Source of the DNA: Erythrobacteraceae bacterium CCH12-C2
GTDB lineage: Bacteria > Pseudomonadota > Alphaproteobacteria > Sphingomonadales > Sphingomonadaceae
NCBI GenBank assembly: GCA_001556995.1
Contig: LSKF01000081.1
Coordinates: forward strand, 1-36,477
Direction: 5' to 3'
DNA: 36,477 nucleotides
Of this stretch, positions 25,659 through 33,425 are shown in pieces. The first letter of the stretch is position 1, and each line of letters starts with the position of its first letter. The notes beneath the pieces are model-generated. The model was not told the DNA's origin and searched no databases. It worked only from the letters and a program-made list of their open reading frames with translations. Made by a program: the position numbers and the translations under genes.

Positions 25659-26753
25659 ATGGTGATGGCGGCAAGCGACGCGGGAATCATGGGACTGGAA
25701 GACTTCGCCGCCGCGCTCGACTGGCAGGCCCGTCATGCCGAAGAAAACGGCGCCCCCGCCACCGCGCAGGTGATCCGGGCGCTCGCCGGGGTGCGGGCGA
25801 GTGATACCGCCACCGGACGGCGGATCGCGAATTGGCCCGGGCTGACGCTGAAGGACGCGATGCCGCTGCGGATTGCGGGGGGCTTTCACCACCTGCTGCT
25901 GTCGGGCGCGGATGATCGGCTGGGTGCGGTCTATGCGGGCGCGGTGACTGATCAGGCGGTGATTGACGCGCTTGTGCTCGATCTGACCCACGAGTTCGAT
26001 GCGCAGCTGCTGCCCTGGCTCGATGGCCCGCCGCAGACCAATGAGGCCGGGCGCTCGGCCAGCATCATGGCCGGGCTGCTATGGTTGGCGCAGCGGGTGC
26101 GCTCGCCCTGCTTCAATCTGTTCGAGCTGGGGGCTAGTGCCGGGGTCAACACCATGATCGATCGCTATTTCTTCCGGCTCGGCGAGACCGAGGTCGGCCC
26201 GCAGGATTCGCCGATGCGGATCGTGCCCGCATGGCGCGGCGCATCGCCCCCTGCGCCGCCGGGTGGGTTCGCCATCACTTCGGTGAAGGGCTGCGACATT
26301 GCTCCGATCAATCTCGCCGACCCCGCAGCAGCGCTGCGCCTCAAAGCCTATGTCTGGCCCGACGCTGGCGAGCGCATGGCGCGGATCGACGCTGCGATCG
26401 CGCTGGCGGGCCAGCAGCCACCCGATCTCGTCGCTGCCGATGCGGGGGACTTTGCCGCCGCCATGCTCGCACGGCCTGCTGAGCCCGGCACCGCGCGGGT
26501 GATGTTCCATTCGATCATGTGGCAATACATGCCCACCGCCACGCAAACCCGCATCACCGCCGCTTTCGAGGCTGAAGGTGCGGAAGCGACGCCCGATACC
26601 CCGCTGGGCTGGATCGCGCTGGAAACGGACCCTGCCACCTTCCGCCACGAATTGCGGGTGCGCCTGTGGGACGGGGCAGGCCATCAGGGCGAGGAGCATT
26701 TGCTGTCTCACGCCCATCCGCATGGCGCATGGGTGGAATGGCTCGGCGCTTAG
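25659..26753 (+). CDS. DUF2332 family protein
   Basis: 364 aa. Matches the DUF2332 pattern: an N-terminal helical part ([16 protein letters not shown], near 70), then a Rossmann-like part resembling a class I methyltransferase fold with [19 protein letters not shown] (about 150-168), [15 protein letters not shown] and [12 protein letters not shown]. The ELGASAG motif resembles an SAM-binding glycine-rich loop, but activity is unproven for the family. GAGGAGG (25642-25648) lies ten bases before ATG 25659; the ATG at 25665 is an alternative. Its TAG stop shares bases with the stop of the convergent hydrolase. Function unknown. Confidence 0.8.
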   Translation: MVMAASDAGIMGLEDFAAALDWQARHAEENGAPATAQVIRALAGVRASDTATGRRIANWPGLTLKDAMPLRIAGGFHHLLLSGADDRLGAVYAGAVTDQAVIDALVLDLTHEFDAQLLPWLDGPPQTNEAGRSASIMAGLLWLAQRVRSPCFNLFELGASAGVNTMIDRYFFRLGETEVGPQDSPMRIVPAWRGASPPAPPGGFAITSVKGCDIAPINLADPAAALRLKAYVWPDAGERMARIDAAIALAGQQPPDLVAADAGDFAAAMLARPAEPGTARVMFHSIMWQYMPTATQTRITAAFEAEGAEATPDTPLGWIALETDPATFRHELRVRLWDGAGHQGEEHLLSHAHPHGAWVEWLGA

Positions 26754-27646
26754 CCCGCCAGAAAGCTCTCCATCGCCGCGTTCACCGCGTCCGGCGCTTC
26801 CCACGGGACGAAATGCCCGCAATCGGGCACCTGCACGATGGTGAGCGGGTCGATGATGTCTTCAAGCCCTTCAAGGTTCTCCGCCGGGAGGGCGAGATCT
26901 TCCAGCGCCCAGATCACCAGCGTCGGGATCGTCAGCTTGGGCAGGGCAGGCGGCGTCCACCCCTCTGGCACCGCAAAAGGCGCGTCCATCGTCGGCACAT
27001 CGATGGGGCTGGCGCGGTAGTAATTGAGCATCCCGAAGGCGGCATCGCGGTTCTGCCAGTCGCGAAGCAGCTGATCGCGCTCCTCGGGTTCCATCGCGCT
27101 GGGGCGGTCCCACTTGACCTCTTTCAGCAGCAGGGCGGTAAGGCCGTGTTCTTTCACCAGCGCGTCATTGGCAGTGTCGCGGAACCCCCGGATATACTGG
27201 CTCGCCTCGCGCTGGACCGGGTGGGTGTAGAGCAGCCTCTGGAAGATCACGGGATGCGGCGCATTGGCGATCACCGCCCGCGTCACCCGTGCGTGCTGCC
27301 CCCCAATCGCGACGCCCCAGGCGATCGCGCCGCCCCAATCATGCCCGACGATGGTGAAGTGCGGGATGGCCAAGGCATCGGCCAGCAGGAACACATCGCC
27401 GATCAGCTTGTCGGGCGTATAGGCCTCGACCGCTTGCGGCTTCGACGAGCCACGATAGCCGCGCTGGTCCAGGGCGATGCACCGAAAGCGATCCTTGAAA
27501 TGCGCGATCTGGTGCCGCCAGGTGCGGTGGCTTTCGGGAAAGCCGTGGAGGAAGATCAGCACCGGGGCATCGGTCGGGCCTTCATCGACAATGTCGAGGC
27601 TGATGCCATTGGGCAGTTGCACCCGCTTGAGATCGAAGTGCATCAT
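26750..27646 (-). CDS. Epoxide hydrolase-like alpha/beta hydrolase
   Basis: 298 aa. HGFPESHRTWRHQI gives the HGxP oxyanion motif of epoxide hydrolases. The nucleophile elbow is GHDWGG with Asp103 in place of Ser, as in epoxide hydrolases and haloalkane or haloacetate dehalogenases. His278 (DCGHFVPWEAP) is the catalytic base and WALEDLALP supplies the acid. DQRGYRGSSKP is a further family block. Catalysis through an Asp-ester is expected; the substrate (an epoxide or a halogenated acid) is undecided. ATG 27646 overlaps the SDR stop (ATGA), so the two enzymes probably act in one pathway. Its stop overlaps that of the convergent DUF2332 gene. Confidence 0.88.
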   Translation of the reverse strand: MMHFDLKRVQLPNGISLDIVDEGPTDAPVLIFLHGFPESHRTWRHQIAHFKDRFRCIALDQRGYRGSSKPQAVEAYTPDKLIGDVFLLADALAIPHFTIVGHDWGGAIAWGVAIGGQHARVTRAVIANAPHPVIFQRLLYTHPVQREASQYIRGFRDTANDALVKEHGLTALLLKEVKWDRPSAMEPEERDQLLRDWQNRDAAFGMLNYYRASPIDVPTMDAPFAVPEGWTPPALPKLTIPTLVIWALEDLALPAENLEGLEDIIDPLTIVQVPDCGHFVPWEAPDAVNAAMESFLAG

Positions 27647-28452
27647 TCGTGCTCCAGCTTGTCCATGTAGCCGCTGGCGACCATCGCCGCGACCGAATCG
27701 AACAGCGATTCCGGCGTGCGGCGGAGCTCGCCCATGCCTTCTTCCATCCCACGCGCGACAATGATCTCGCGCTCGCCCCGGGCGATGGCGTCGAGCATGG
27801 TGCGCGCCGCCTCGTCGGCGGGGATGCCGTTGTCGATCGCCTTGTCGCTGCGCCCACGCGCCGCGCCTTCGCCGGTCAGGGCATTGCGCGAGACATTGGT
27901 GGCGACCGATCCGGGGTAGATGGTGCGGACGCTGACGCCCGATTGCGACAGTTCGGCCCGCAGCGCATCGGCATAGCCTGCGAGGCCGAACTTCGCGGCG
28001 CAATAGGCGGTGCGCAGCGGCACCCCGACCTTGCCTGCGATCGATGAAATGAACCCGAGCGCGCCTGATCCGCGTTCGCTCATGTGGGCGATCAACCCTT
28101 GGGTGAAGGCAATCTGGGCGAGAAGGTCGATGGCGATGATGTCGCGATAGACCTGCATATCGGTATGGAGCGCGCGGCTGCGCTGCGAGATCCCGGCATT
28201 GGCGAAGGCGATATCGACCCCGCCTTTCCACGCGATGGCCTGCGCGGTAGCCTCGGCGAGCGCGGCGTCATCACGCACATCAAAGGCGAGGATCAGAGTT
28301 TCGCCGCAGTCGGATGCAACCTCGGCCAGCCGCGCCTCATCGCGGCCCGACAGCACCACATGCGCGCCCCGCCCCGCCAGATCGCGCGCCAGCGCTGCGC
28401 CGATGCCCGACGATGCCCCGGTGATCCACGCCACCTTGCCTGTGTAGTTCAT
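27643..28452 (-). CDS. Short-chain dehydrogenase/reductase (SDR)
   Basis: 269 aa classical SDR. TGASSGIG (11-18) binds NAD(P), FANAG (83-87) supports the core, and Ser136/Ser137, Tyr150 and Lys154 (YCAAK) form the catalytic group. FDVRDDAAL is the adenine-binding Asp region; SGRDEAR after strand 2 (Arg37) suggests NADPH preference. The C-terminal part beyond 190 is helical and variable. GGGAGAG precedes ATG 28452. It is coupled by a 4-bp overlap to the epoxide-hydrolase-like gene; substrate unknown. Confidence 0.88.
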   Translation of the reverse strand: MNYTGKVAWITGASSGIGAALARDLAGRGAHVVLSGRDEARLAEVASDCGETLILAFDVRDDAALAEATAQAIAWKGGVDIAFANAGISQRSRALHTDMQVYRDIIAIDLLAQIAFTQGLIAHMSERGSGALGFISSIAGKVGVPLRTAYCAAKFGLAGYADALRAELSQSGVSVRTIYPGSVATNVSRNALTGEGAARGRSDKAIDNGIPADEAARTMLDAIARGEREIIVARGMEEGMGELRRTPESLFDSVAAMVASGYMDKLEHE

Positions 28453-28504
28453 TACTCTCTCCCGTTGTGCAGAGAGGACTAGCGAGAGCCGGCGGGCAGG
28501 GCAA

Positions 28505-28957
28505 TCAGGTTGCGGTTTGAGACCGGATCATATCGGCGAGGTTCACCGGAAACACGGCCTCGGGCCAGTTTTCAAGCTCGTTGAGGGTGAACCAGCGGTG
28601 CTGCGTCATCAGTGCCTGTTCCAAGGCGGTGTGGCGGCTGGTGTCGACCCGCGCTTCGGCGACGCGCACCATAAAGAAGCGTTCATCGGCTTGCACCGGC
28701 TCGCCTTCCACGGTGACGAATTCGGGCGTCATCCGGGCGATTTCGGGGCCGGGATCGGCGGCGATGCCGGTTTCCTCGAACAATTCGCGCCGCGCGGCAT
28801 CTTCGAAACTTTCACCCGGCTCGCACTCGCCGCCTGCCGTCACCCAGAAAGGATCGCGTCCCGGCACGTCGTAGCGGAACATCAGCGCGCGGCCCTCGGG
28901 ATCGAGCACGATCAACCGCGCCGCGCGGCGGATGCGCAGGGCGGGGCTGTCGTTCAC
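28505..28957 (-). CDS. NUDIX hydrolase
   Basis: 150 aa. A perfect Nudix box Gx5Ex7REUxEExGU runs from Gly43 to Ile65 (GECEPGESFEDAARRELF, then EETGI), which binds Mg2+ and places the catalytic Glu residues. The rest is a short mixed fold with a C-terminal WFTLNELENWPEAVFP segment. It hydrolyses a nucleoside diphosphate linked to some moiety; the substrate cannot be told from the box. GTG 28957 overlaps the bolA stop (GTGA), giving translational coupling with bolA. Confidence 0.9.
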   Translation of the reverse strand: MNDSPALRIRRAARLIVLDPEGRALMFRYDVPGRDPFWVTAGGECEPGESFEDAARRELFEETGIAADPGPEIARMTPEFVTVEGEPVQADERFFMVRVAEARVDTSRHTALEQALMTQHRWFTLNELENWPEAVFPVNLADMIRSQTAT

Positions 28958-29220
28958 GCCTCCGGCACGCCCGCCTTGATCGCCACCGCATGGACCCGCT
29001 GGCCCACAATATCGCCCAGCGCCGCGATCACCGCGCGCTGGCGCGCGAGGCGGTTCATGGTCGCGAAGGCCGCCGCGTCAATCTCGATGGTGAAGTGCGA
29101 TTCGCCCGAGCCATCATCGCCCATGTGGCCGGAATGCCTGGCGCTGTCGTTGATGATCGCAAGCCGTGCAGGCGCAAAGGCTTCCGTCAGCAAATCGTGC
29201 ATTTCCTCAGCGACACTCAT
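28954..29220 (-). CDS. BolA family protein
   Basis: 88 aa. BolA proteins pair with monothiol glutaredoxins to handle [2Fe-2S] clusters. Seen: LAIINDSARHSGH, GESHFTIEIDAAAF (the conserved HF) and QRAVIAALGDIV in the C-terminal helix with VHAVAIKAG. ATG 29220 is chosen for its length and AAGGAAA ribosome-binding site; the frame continues to 29295 but is not expected to be coding. It is divergent from a J-domain protein, as is usual in alphaproteobacteria, and coupled to the downstream NUDIX gene. Confidence 0.92.
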   Translation of the reverse strand: MSVAEEMHDLLTEAFAPARLAIINDSARHSGHMGDDGSGESHFTIEIDAAAFATMNRLARQRAVIAALGDIVGQRVHAVAIKAGVPEA

Positions 29221-29300
29221 CACGGATTTCCTTTTTTGCATACGGATGCCGGCAATTTCCGACTTGGAACTTGGGGGCCGGATCGCCATTCTCAAGGCTT

Positions 29301-29894
29301 ATGTCTTCACCACGGTTTCATGGGCGCGTCGAGGGGTCTCAGCGCGGGTGCGAAGCGCCGGGCTGCCGCGAGGCGGGGGAATTCCGCGCGCCCGGGCGTC
29401 GCCCGAACGGGTTTGACGGGCCTGGCGAATGGCGCTGGTTCTGCCTAGAGCACGTGCGCGAATTCAACGCGGGTTACGATTGGTTTGAAGGCATGAGCGC
29501 CGAGGAAATCCTCGCCGCGCAGTCGCCGATTGCCGGGTGGCGCACCGAAAGCCGCACCTTCCGCCCTGATGCGGGGATTGATGGCGTGCCGCGCTGGGCC
29601 GATTACGCGGACCCCTTGGACGCCATCGCCGCCCGCGCGCGGGGCATCCGCAGCCGCGCCGAGCGCGAGGCACGCACCGCCGCCACAGGGCGCTTCTCAC
29701 GCGAGGAGGCACAGGCACTGGAGACCATGGGCCTCGGCTCCGACACTGACCGCACCCGTTTGCGCCGCCGCTATTCCGAGCTGGTGCGCCGCTATCACCC
29801 CGACCGCAATGGCGGGGATCGCAAGCACGAGGCGCGCCTGAACGCTGTGGTCGAGGCTTATCAGCTGCTCAGGAAAAGCGCGGCGCTGGCTTAA
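29301..29894 (+). CDS. J-domain protein with N-terminal zinc-ribbon-like segment
   Basis: 197 aa. The J domain is C-terminal (about 139-195) and has the HPD motif (166-168) in RRRYSELVRRYHPDRNGG, needed to stimulate DnaK ATPase. The N-terminus (about 6-64) has Cys17-x4-Cys22 and Cys48-x2-His51 within WFCLEHVREFNAGYDWFEGM, which looks metal-binding. This differs from DnaJ proper, where the J domain is N-terminal. ATG 29301 is preferred because homologues begin near FHGRVEGS; the frame is open to 29166 over bolA. It probably recruits DnaK to a specific client. In many alphaproteobacteria it neighbours bolA and cobS; here a four-gene cluster intervenes. Confidence 0.85.
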   Translation: MSSPRFHGRVEGSQRGCEAPGCREAGEFRAPGRRPNGFDGPGEWRWFCLEHVREFNAGYDWFEGMSAEEILAAQSPIAGWRTESRTFRPDAGIDGVPRWADYADPLDAIAARARGIRSRAEREARTAATGRFSREEAQALETMGLGSDTDRTRLRRRYSELVRRYHPDRNGGDRKHEARLNAVVEAYQLLRKSAALA

Positions 29895-29898
29895 GCGC

Positions 29899-30381
29899 TC
29901 AAGTTTCGCCCTCAACTGCCGCTTTGATCGCGGCATGATCGATCTTGTGCATGTGCATCATTGCCGCGAAGGCGCGCTTGGCGACCTCACCTCCGGCGGC
30001 CAGAGCGTCGGTCAGAATGCGCGGCGTGATCTGCCAATTCACGCCCCACTTGTCCTTGCACCAGCCGCAGGCGCTTTCCGCCCCGCCATTGCCGACAATC
30101 GCGTTCCAGTAACGGTCGGTTTCCTCCTGTGTATCGGTCGCGATCTGGAACGAGAAGGCTTCGGTGTGCGGGAAGATGGGGCCGCCGTTGAGGCCGATAC
30201 AGGGGACCCCGCAGACGGTGAATTCGACGAGCATGACATCGCCTGCCTTGTTGCCCGGATTGTCGAGCGGTGAGCGGTGGACTGCACCCACATGGCTGTT
30301 GGGAAAGACGCTGGCGTAAAAATGCGCGGCTTCCTCGGCGTGCGTGTCGAACCATACGCAGATGGTGTTCTTCGCGGTCAT
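29899..30381 (-). CDS. PhnB-type VOC (glyoxalase-superfamily) protein
   Basis: 160 aa. N-terminal CVWFDTHAEEAAHFYASVFP, VEFTVCGVPCIGLNGGP, and then DRYWNAIVGNGG with CGWCKDKWGVNWQITPR place it in the PhnB / 3-dmu-9-3-mt group of the vicinal oxygen chelate fold. The methyltransferase name used in databases for this group is misleading; it has no SAM motif. No reaction can be assigned. ATG 30381 overlaps the stop of the GST-like gene (ATGA). It is last in the cluster and stops five bases from the convergent end of the J-domain gene. Confidence 0.85.
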   Translation of the reverse strand: MTAKNTICVWFDTHAEEAAHFYASVFPNSHVGAVHRSPLDNPGNKAGDVMLVEFTVCGVPCIGLNGGPIFPHTEAFSFQIATDTQEETDRYWNAIVGNGGAESACGWCKDKWGVNWQITPRILTDALAAGGEVAKRAFAAMMHMHKIDHAAIKAAVEGET

Positions 30382-31010
30382 TGCGCATTCTCCGCGATGA
30401 TGGCTGCGTCGATGGCGTTCGCTGCGGCATAGGCCGGACGCTGGGTGATGCGCTCGACATAGGCGCGGAAACTCGGCCGCTCGGGGATCGAGCCGAACCT
30501 CAGGCCCCACACGAACTGGCTGCCCACGTACGTATCGGCCATGGTGAAGCGCGCACCGGCCGCAAAGTCATTGGCCGAAAGCCAGCTGTCCAGCGCGTCG
30601 AGCGTGAGCTCGAAATTGCCGAAGCCTGCCATCCCGCTGCGCCCTTCGGGCACCTGCCAGCCCATGGCATTGGCGACCACGGCCTGTTCCAAGGGCCCGG
30701 CGGCGAAGAACAGCCAGCGGAAATAGGCCGCGCGCTCGTGAGTATCGGGCAGCAGCCCGGCCTGGGGGTGGGTCTCGGCGAGATAGTGGTTGATCGCCGC
30801 TGCCTCGGTCACGACATGATCATGCCCGTCATGATGGTGCACCAGCGCGGGCACCTTGTTCATCGGGTTGATGTCCTTGAACGTGGCAGGCCGGCTGGCC
30901 CAGTCGAACACCACGTGTTCGTAATCCGCGCCCGCCTCATGCAGCGCCCAGCGCGAAATCTGCCCGCGGCTCATGGCGACGGTGTAGAAGGTGAATTCGG
31001 CCATTGTCAT
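30378..31010 (-). CDS. Glutathione S-transferase family protein
   Basis: 210 aa. Thioredoxin-fold N-terminus with YTVAMSRGQISRWALHEAG, NPMNKVPALVHHHDG (cis-Pro) and VVTEAAAINHYLAE (the ExxA glutathione-contact region). The C-terminal helical domain has FTMADTYVGSQFVWGL with the N-capping-box Asp. These are all GST landmarks. The first-residue thiol-activating Ser/Tyr is within YTVAMSRG. ATG 31010 overlaps the DUF1428 stop (ATGA), with GGGAGG just before; ATG 31004 is also possible. Likely conjugates or reduces electrophiles with glutathione; substrate unknown. Confidence 0.88.
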   Translation of the reverse strand: MTMAEFTFYTVAMSRGQISRWALHEAGADYEHVVFDWASRPATFKDINPMNKVPALVHHHDGHDHVVTEAAAINHYLAETHPQAGLLPDTHERAAYFRWLFFAAGPLEQAVVANAMGWQVPEGRSGMAGFGNFELTLDALDSWLSANDFAAGARFTMADTYVGSQFVWGLRFGSIPERPSFRAYVERITQRPAYAAANAIDAAIIAENAQ

Positions 31011-31378
31011 GCCCTCCCTTCGAAGATGGGCACAAATCCGCCCACGATCATCCGCTTGCCATCGAACGGCATGTCGCTGCCGTCAGGCGCGCCGAATTGT
31101 TCGGCCATGCGCGGGTCGGTCATCATCTTGTCGTGCGCCGCTTCGGCCGTTTCGCGGTCGGGCCAGGTCATCCAGGCAAAGACGATTTTCTCGCCGGGTT
31201 CGGCTTTCACCGCAGTGCGGAAATCGGTGGTGGTGCCGTCCTTGACGTCGGCCTCCCAGCATTCGATCTGCGACAACGCGCCATAATCACGCGCGATGGG
31301 CCAGAAGGTCTCGGCGACCTTGCGATAGGCTTCCTGATTGCCCTCGGGCACGGGAATGACGAATCCTTGAACGTACAT
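31007..31378 (-). CDS. DUF1428 family protein (YbaA-like)
   Basis: 123 aa from ATG 31378, preceded by a strong GGAGGGAGAG ribosome-binding site. Seen: MYVQGFVIPVPEGNQEAYRK, a central WEADVKDGTTTDFRTAVKA, FAWMTWPDRETAEAAHDKM and the C-terminal PFDGKRMIVGGFVPIFEGRA, all typical of DUF1428. The family adopts a dimeric alpha/beta-barrel-like fold but has no assigned activity. It is coupled to the GST-like gene and is 52 bp from the MpaB-type gene upstream. Confidence 0.9.
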   Translation of the reverse strand: MYVQGFVIPVPEGNQEAYRKVAETFWPIARDYGALSQIECWEADVKDGTTTDFRTAVKAEPGEKIVFAWMTWPDRETAEAAHDKMMTDPRMAEQFGAPDGSDMPFDGKRMIVGGFVPIFEGRA

Positions 31379-31430
31379 GTACTCTCTCCCTCCGGTTGGA
31401 ACTTTAGCAGGCGGCGGAGTTGGGCGCCTG

Positions 31431-32282
31431 TCAATTCTGGCGGAAGGCCCATCGCAAAGTCCGCCCCATGCCCCAGGTCGCCGCGCGGGCCGGGAGCGCG
31501 GTGAGCACGGGGCGTTGCAGCCGCAGCATGGTCCGCGCCCAATCGGGCAGCATGGCGACAGCGTCGGCGGTGAGCATCGTCTGCACCGCCGCCGGCGTGC
31601 CCTTGGGCCGCTGGCTGAGCACCAGCTGCGCGACTTCGCGCGCGGCGGGGGAGGCGCTGAGATCGTGGCGCAACTCGCGGAAAATGCGCTCCGCCTCGGC
31701 GCGGGTTTCGGGCACGGGATCAGCGCCGAGCGCCCGGGCGATGACGGCGAATTGGCGGTAATATTCGTCCTGCTCCGCCCCCGGCATATCGGGGCGCACA
31801 TGGCGCAAATAGCCCGCGAGAAAGCTCTGCGCCTCGGTCACATGCACCCAGGCGAGCGTGCGCGGATTGGTTGCTTCGTAGCGCGTTCCATCGGGCAGGG
31901 TGCCACCGACGCGGGCGTGGATGCGGTTCACCCGCTCAATTGCCTGCATCGCCGCATCGCGGTGGCCAAAGGTCGTCACCGCGATAAAGCGTGCGGTGCG
32001 TTGCAGCCGCCCGTGCATGTCTTCGCGGAAATTGGAATGGTTGAGCACGCCTTGCAGCGCGTGGGGGTGGAGCATCTGGAGCAGCAGCGCGCGCACCCCG
32101 CCGGTCATCATCCCGACGATATCGGCGTGCACCAGCCGGATCGGGCTGTCGCGTTCAAACAGCGCCTCGTCCGATGGCGGGGTTGGCTGATGGCCCTTGT
32201 TCGCATCGTGAAACACGCCGCGCACCTGGGAGACCAGTCTGAGGCGCAGCGATTCGACGGGATCGGGCATATCGCGCAACAT
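31431..32282 (-). CDS. MpaB/DUF2236 family oxygenase (latex-clearing-protein-like)
   Basis: 283 aa from ATG 32282. The family is haem b-containing and includes the latex clearing protein Lcp and tropolone-related MpaB enzymes. Conserved features are GGVRALLLQMLHPHALQGV, RLQRTARFIAVTTFG (the RTxxF block), AIERVNRIHARVGG and WVHVTEAQSFLAGY; the His residues in these segments are candidate haem ligands. No signal peptide is seen. The start is uncertain: ATG 32270 and a longer frame to 32396 are possible, but the longer one would cross the divergent cobS start. It heads a four-gene minus-strand cluster with DUF1428, GST and PhnB-type genes. Confidence 0.82.
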   Translation of the reverse strand: MLRDMPDPVESLRLRLVSQVRGVFHDANKGHQPTPPSDEALFERDSPIRLVHADIVGMMTGGVRALLLQMLHPHALQGVLNHSNFREDMHGRLQRTARFIAVTTFGHRDAAMQAIERVNRIHARVGGTLPDGTRYEATNPRTLAWVHVTEAQSFLAGYLRHVRPDMPGAEQDEYYRQFAVIARALGADPVPETRAEAERIFRELRHDLSASPAAREVAQLVLSQRPKGTPAAVQTMLTADAVAMLPDWARTMLRLQRPVLTALPARAATWGMGRTLRWAFRQN

Positions 32283-32386
32283 AAGCGGGCTTTCGCCCCG
32301 AGGGAAACGAACTCGCCACATTGCCAGCCTGCGCATGAAAACCACTGCTTGCAGGCGCGCGACTTGCGTTCTAACCGAACGCCACG

Positions 32387-33376
32387 ATGACTGCACCCTC
32401 CAAGAACAACGTCACCGGCGATAGCGCCATGCCCACCCAGCCCGACACCACGGTCGATGTCCGCGAGGTCTTCGGCATTGATGTCGATTGGCAGGTGCCT
32501 GCCTTTACCACGCGCGATGAGCACGTGCCCGAATTGGACGGCGCCTATGTGTTCGATCCCGACACCACTTTGGCGATTCTCGCAGGCTTCGCGCATAACC
32601 GCCGGGTGATGGTGCAGGGCTATCATGGCACCGGCAAATCGACCCACATCGAGCAGGTCGCCGCCCGCCTCAACTGGCCGAGCATCCGCGTGAACCTCGA
32701 CGCGCATATCAGCCGCATCGATCTGGTCGGCCGCGATGCGATCGTGCTCAAGGACGGGTTGCAGGTTACCGAGTTCAAGGAAGGCATCCTGCCCTGGGCG
32801 CTCCAGCACCCGGTGGCGCTGACCTTCGACGAATATGACGCGGGGCGGCCCGATGTGATGTTCGTGATCCAGCGCATTCTCGAATTCGATGGCCGGTTGA
32901 CCTTGCTCGATCAGAACCGCGTGATCACGCCCAACCCATGGTTCCGCCTCTTCGCCACCACCAACACCGTGGGCCTTGGCGACACCAGCGGGCTCTATCA
33001 CGGCACGCAGGCGATCAATCAGGCGCAGATGGACCGCTGGAACATCGTCGTGGCGCTCAATTACCTCAAGCCTGAGGTCGAACAGCAGATCGTCAAGTCG
33101 AAGACGCCTGAGGCCGATGACAAGCTGATCGCCGACATGGTCAAGGTGGCCGAACTGACCCGGCAAGGCTTCATCAATGGCGATATCTCGACTGTGATGA
33201 GCCCGCGCACCGTGATCACCTGGGCGCAGAACGCGGCGATCTTCGGCTCGGTGGGCTTCGCCTTCCGCCTCTCGTTCCTCAACAAGTGCGACGAGGCCGA
33301 GCGCACGCTGGTGGCCGAATACTACCAGCGCGTATTCGGCCAAGACCTTCCCGAAGGTACGGCGAAGAAGCGGTAA
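32387..33376 (+). CDS. cobS: Cobaltochelatase subunit CobS-type AAA+ ATPase
   Basis: 329 aa. Walker [10 protein letters not shown] (78-86) and Walker [10 protein letters not shown] (145-153), sensor-like [11 protein letters not shown], and the N-terminal [16 protein letters not shown] are all CobS landmarks. With CobT it would form the AAA+ part of aerobic cobalt chelatase (CobNST), inserting Co2+ into hydrogenobyrinate diamide. However cobS/cobT occur in many alphaproteobacteria without cobN, where the role is unknown. Here a class A PBP gene, not cobT, follows after 49 bp. ATG 32387 is chosen; ATG 32429 is an alternative. The promoter must lie in the ~100 bp shared with the MpaB-type gene. 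Confidence 0.92.
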   Translation: MTAPSKNNVTGDSAMPTQPDTTVDVREVFGIDVDWQVPAFTTRDEHVPELDGAYVFDPDTTLAILAGFAHNRRVMVQGYHGTGKSTHIEQVAARLNWPSIRVNLDAHISRIDLVGRDAIVLKDGLQVTEFKEGILPWALQHPVALTFDEYDAGRPDVMFVIQRILEFDGRLTLLDQNRVITPNPWFRLFATTNTVGLGDTSGLYHGTQAINQAQMDRWNIVVALNYLKPEVEQQIVKSKTPEADDKLIADMVKVAELTRQGFINGDISTVMSPRTVITWAQNAAIFGSVGFAFRLSFLNKCDEAERTLVAEYYQRVFGQDLPEGTAKKR

Positions 33377-33425
33377 CCAAGGCGCTTGCAGCGCACTGTC
33401 ATAGGCTGATAACACAGCCCCCACG

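Noticed and set aside
29899..30381. 3-demethylubiquinone-9 3-methyltransferase
   Set aside because: A common database label for PhnB-type proteins; no SAM-binding motif is present and the fold is VOC.
29899..32282. Genomic island or phage insertion between the J-protein and cobS genes
   Set aside because: No integrase, transposase, tRNA, direct repeats or obvious composition change; only an unusual gene order is supported.
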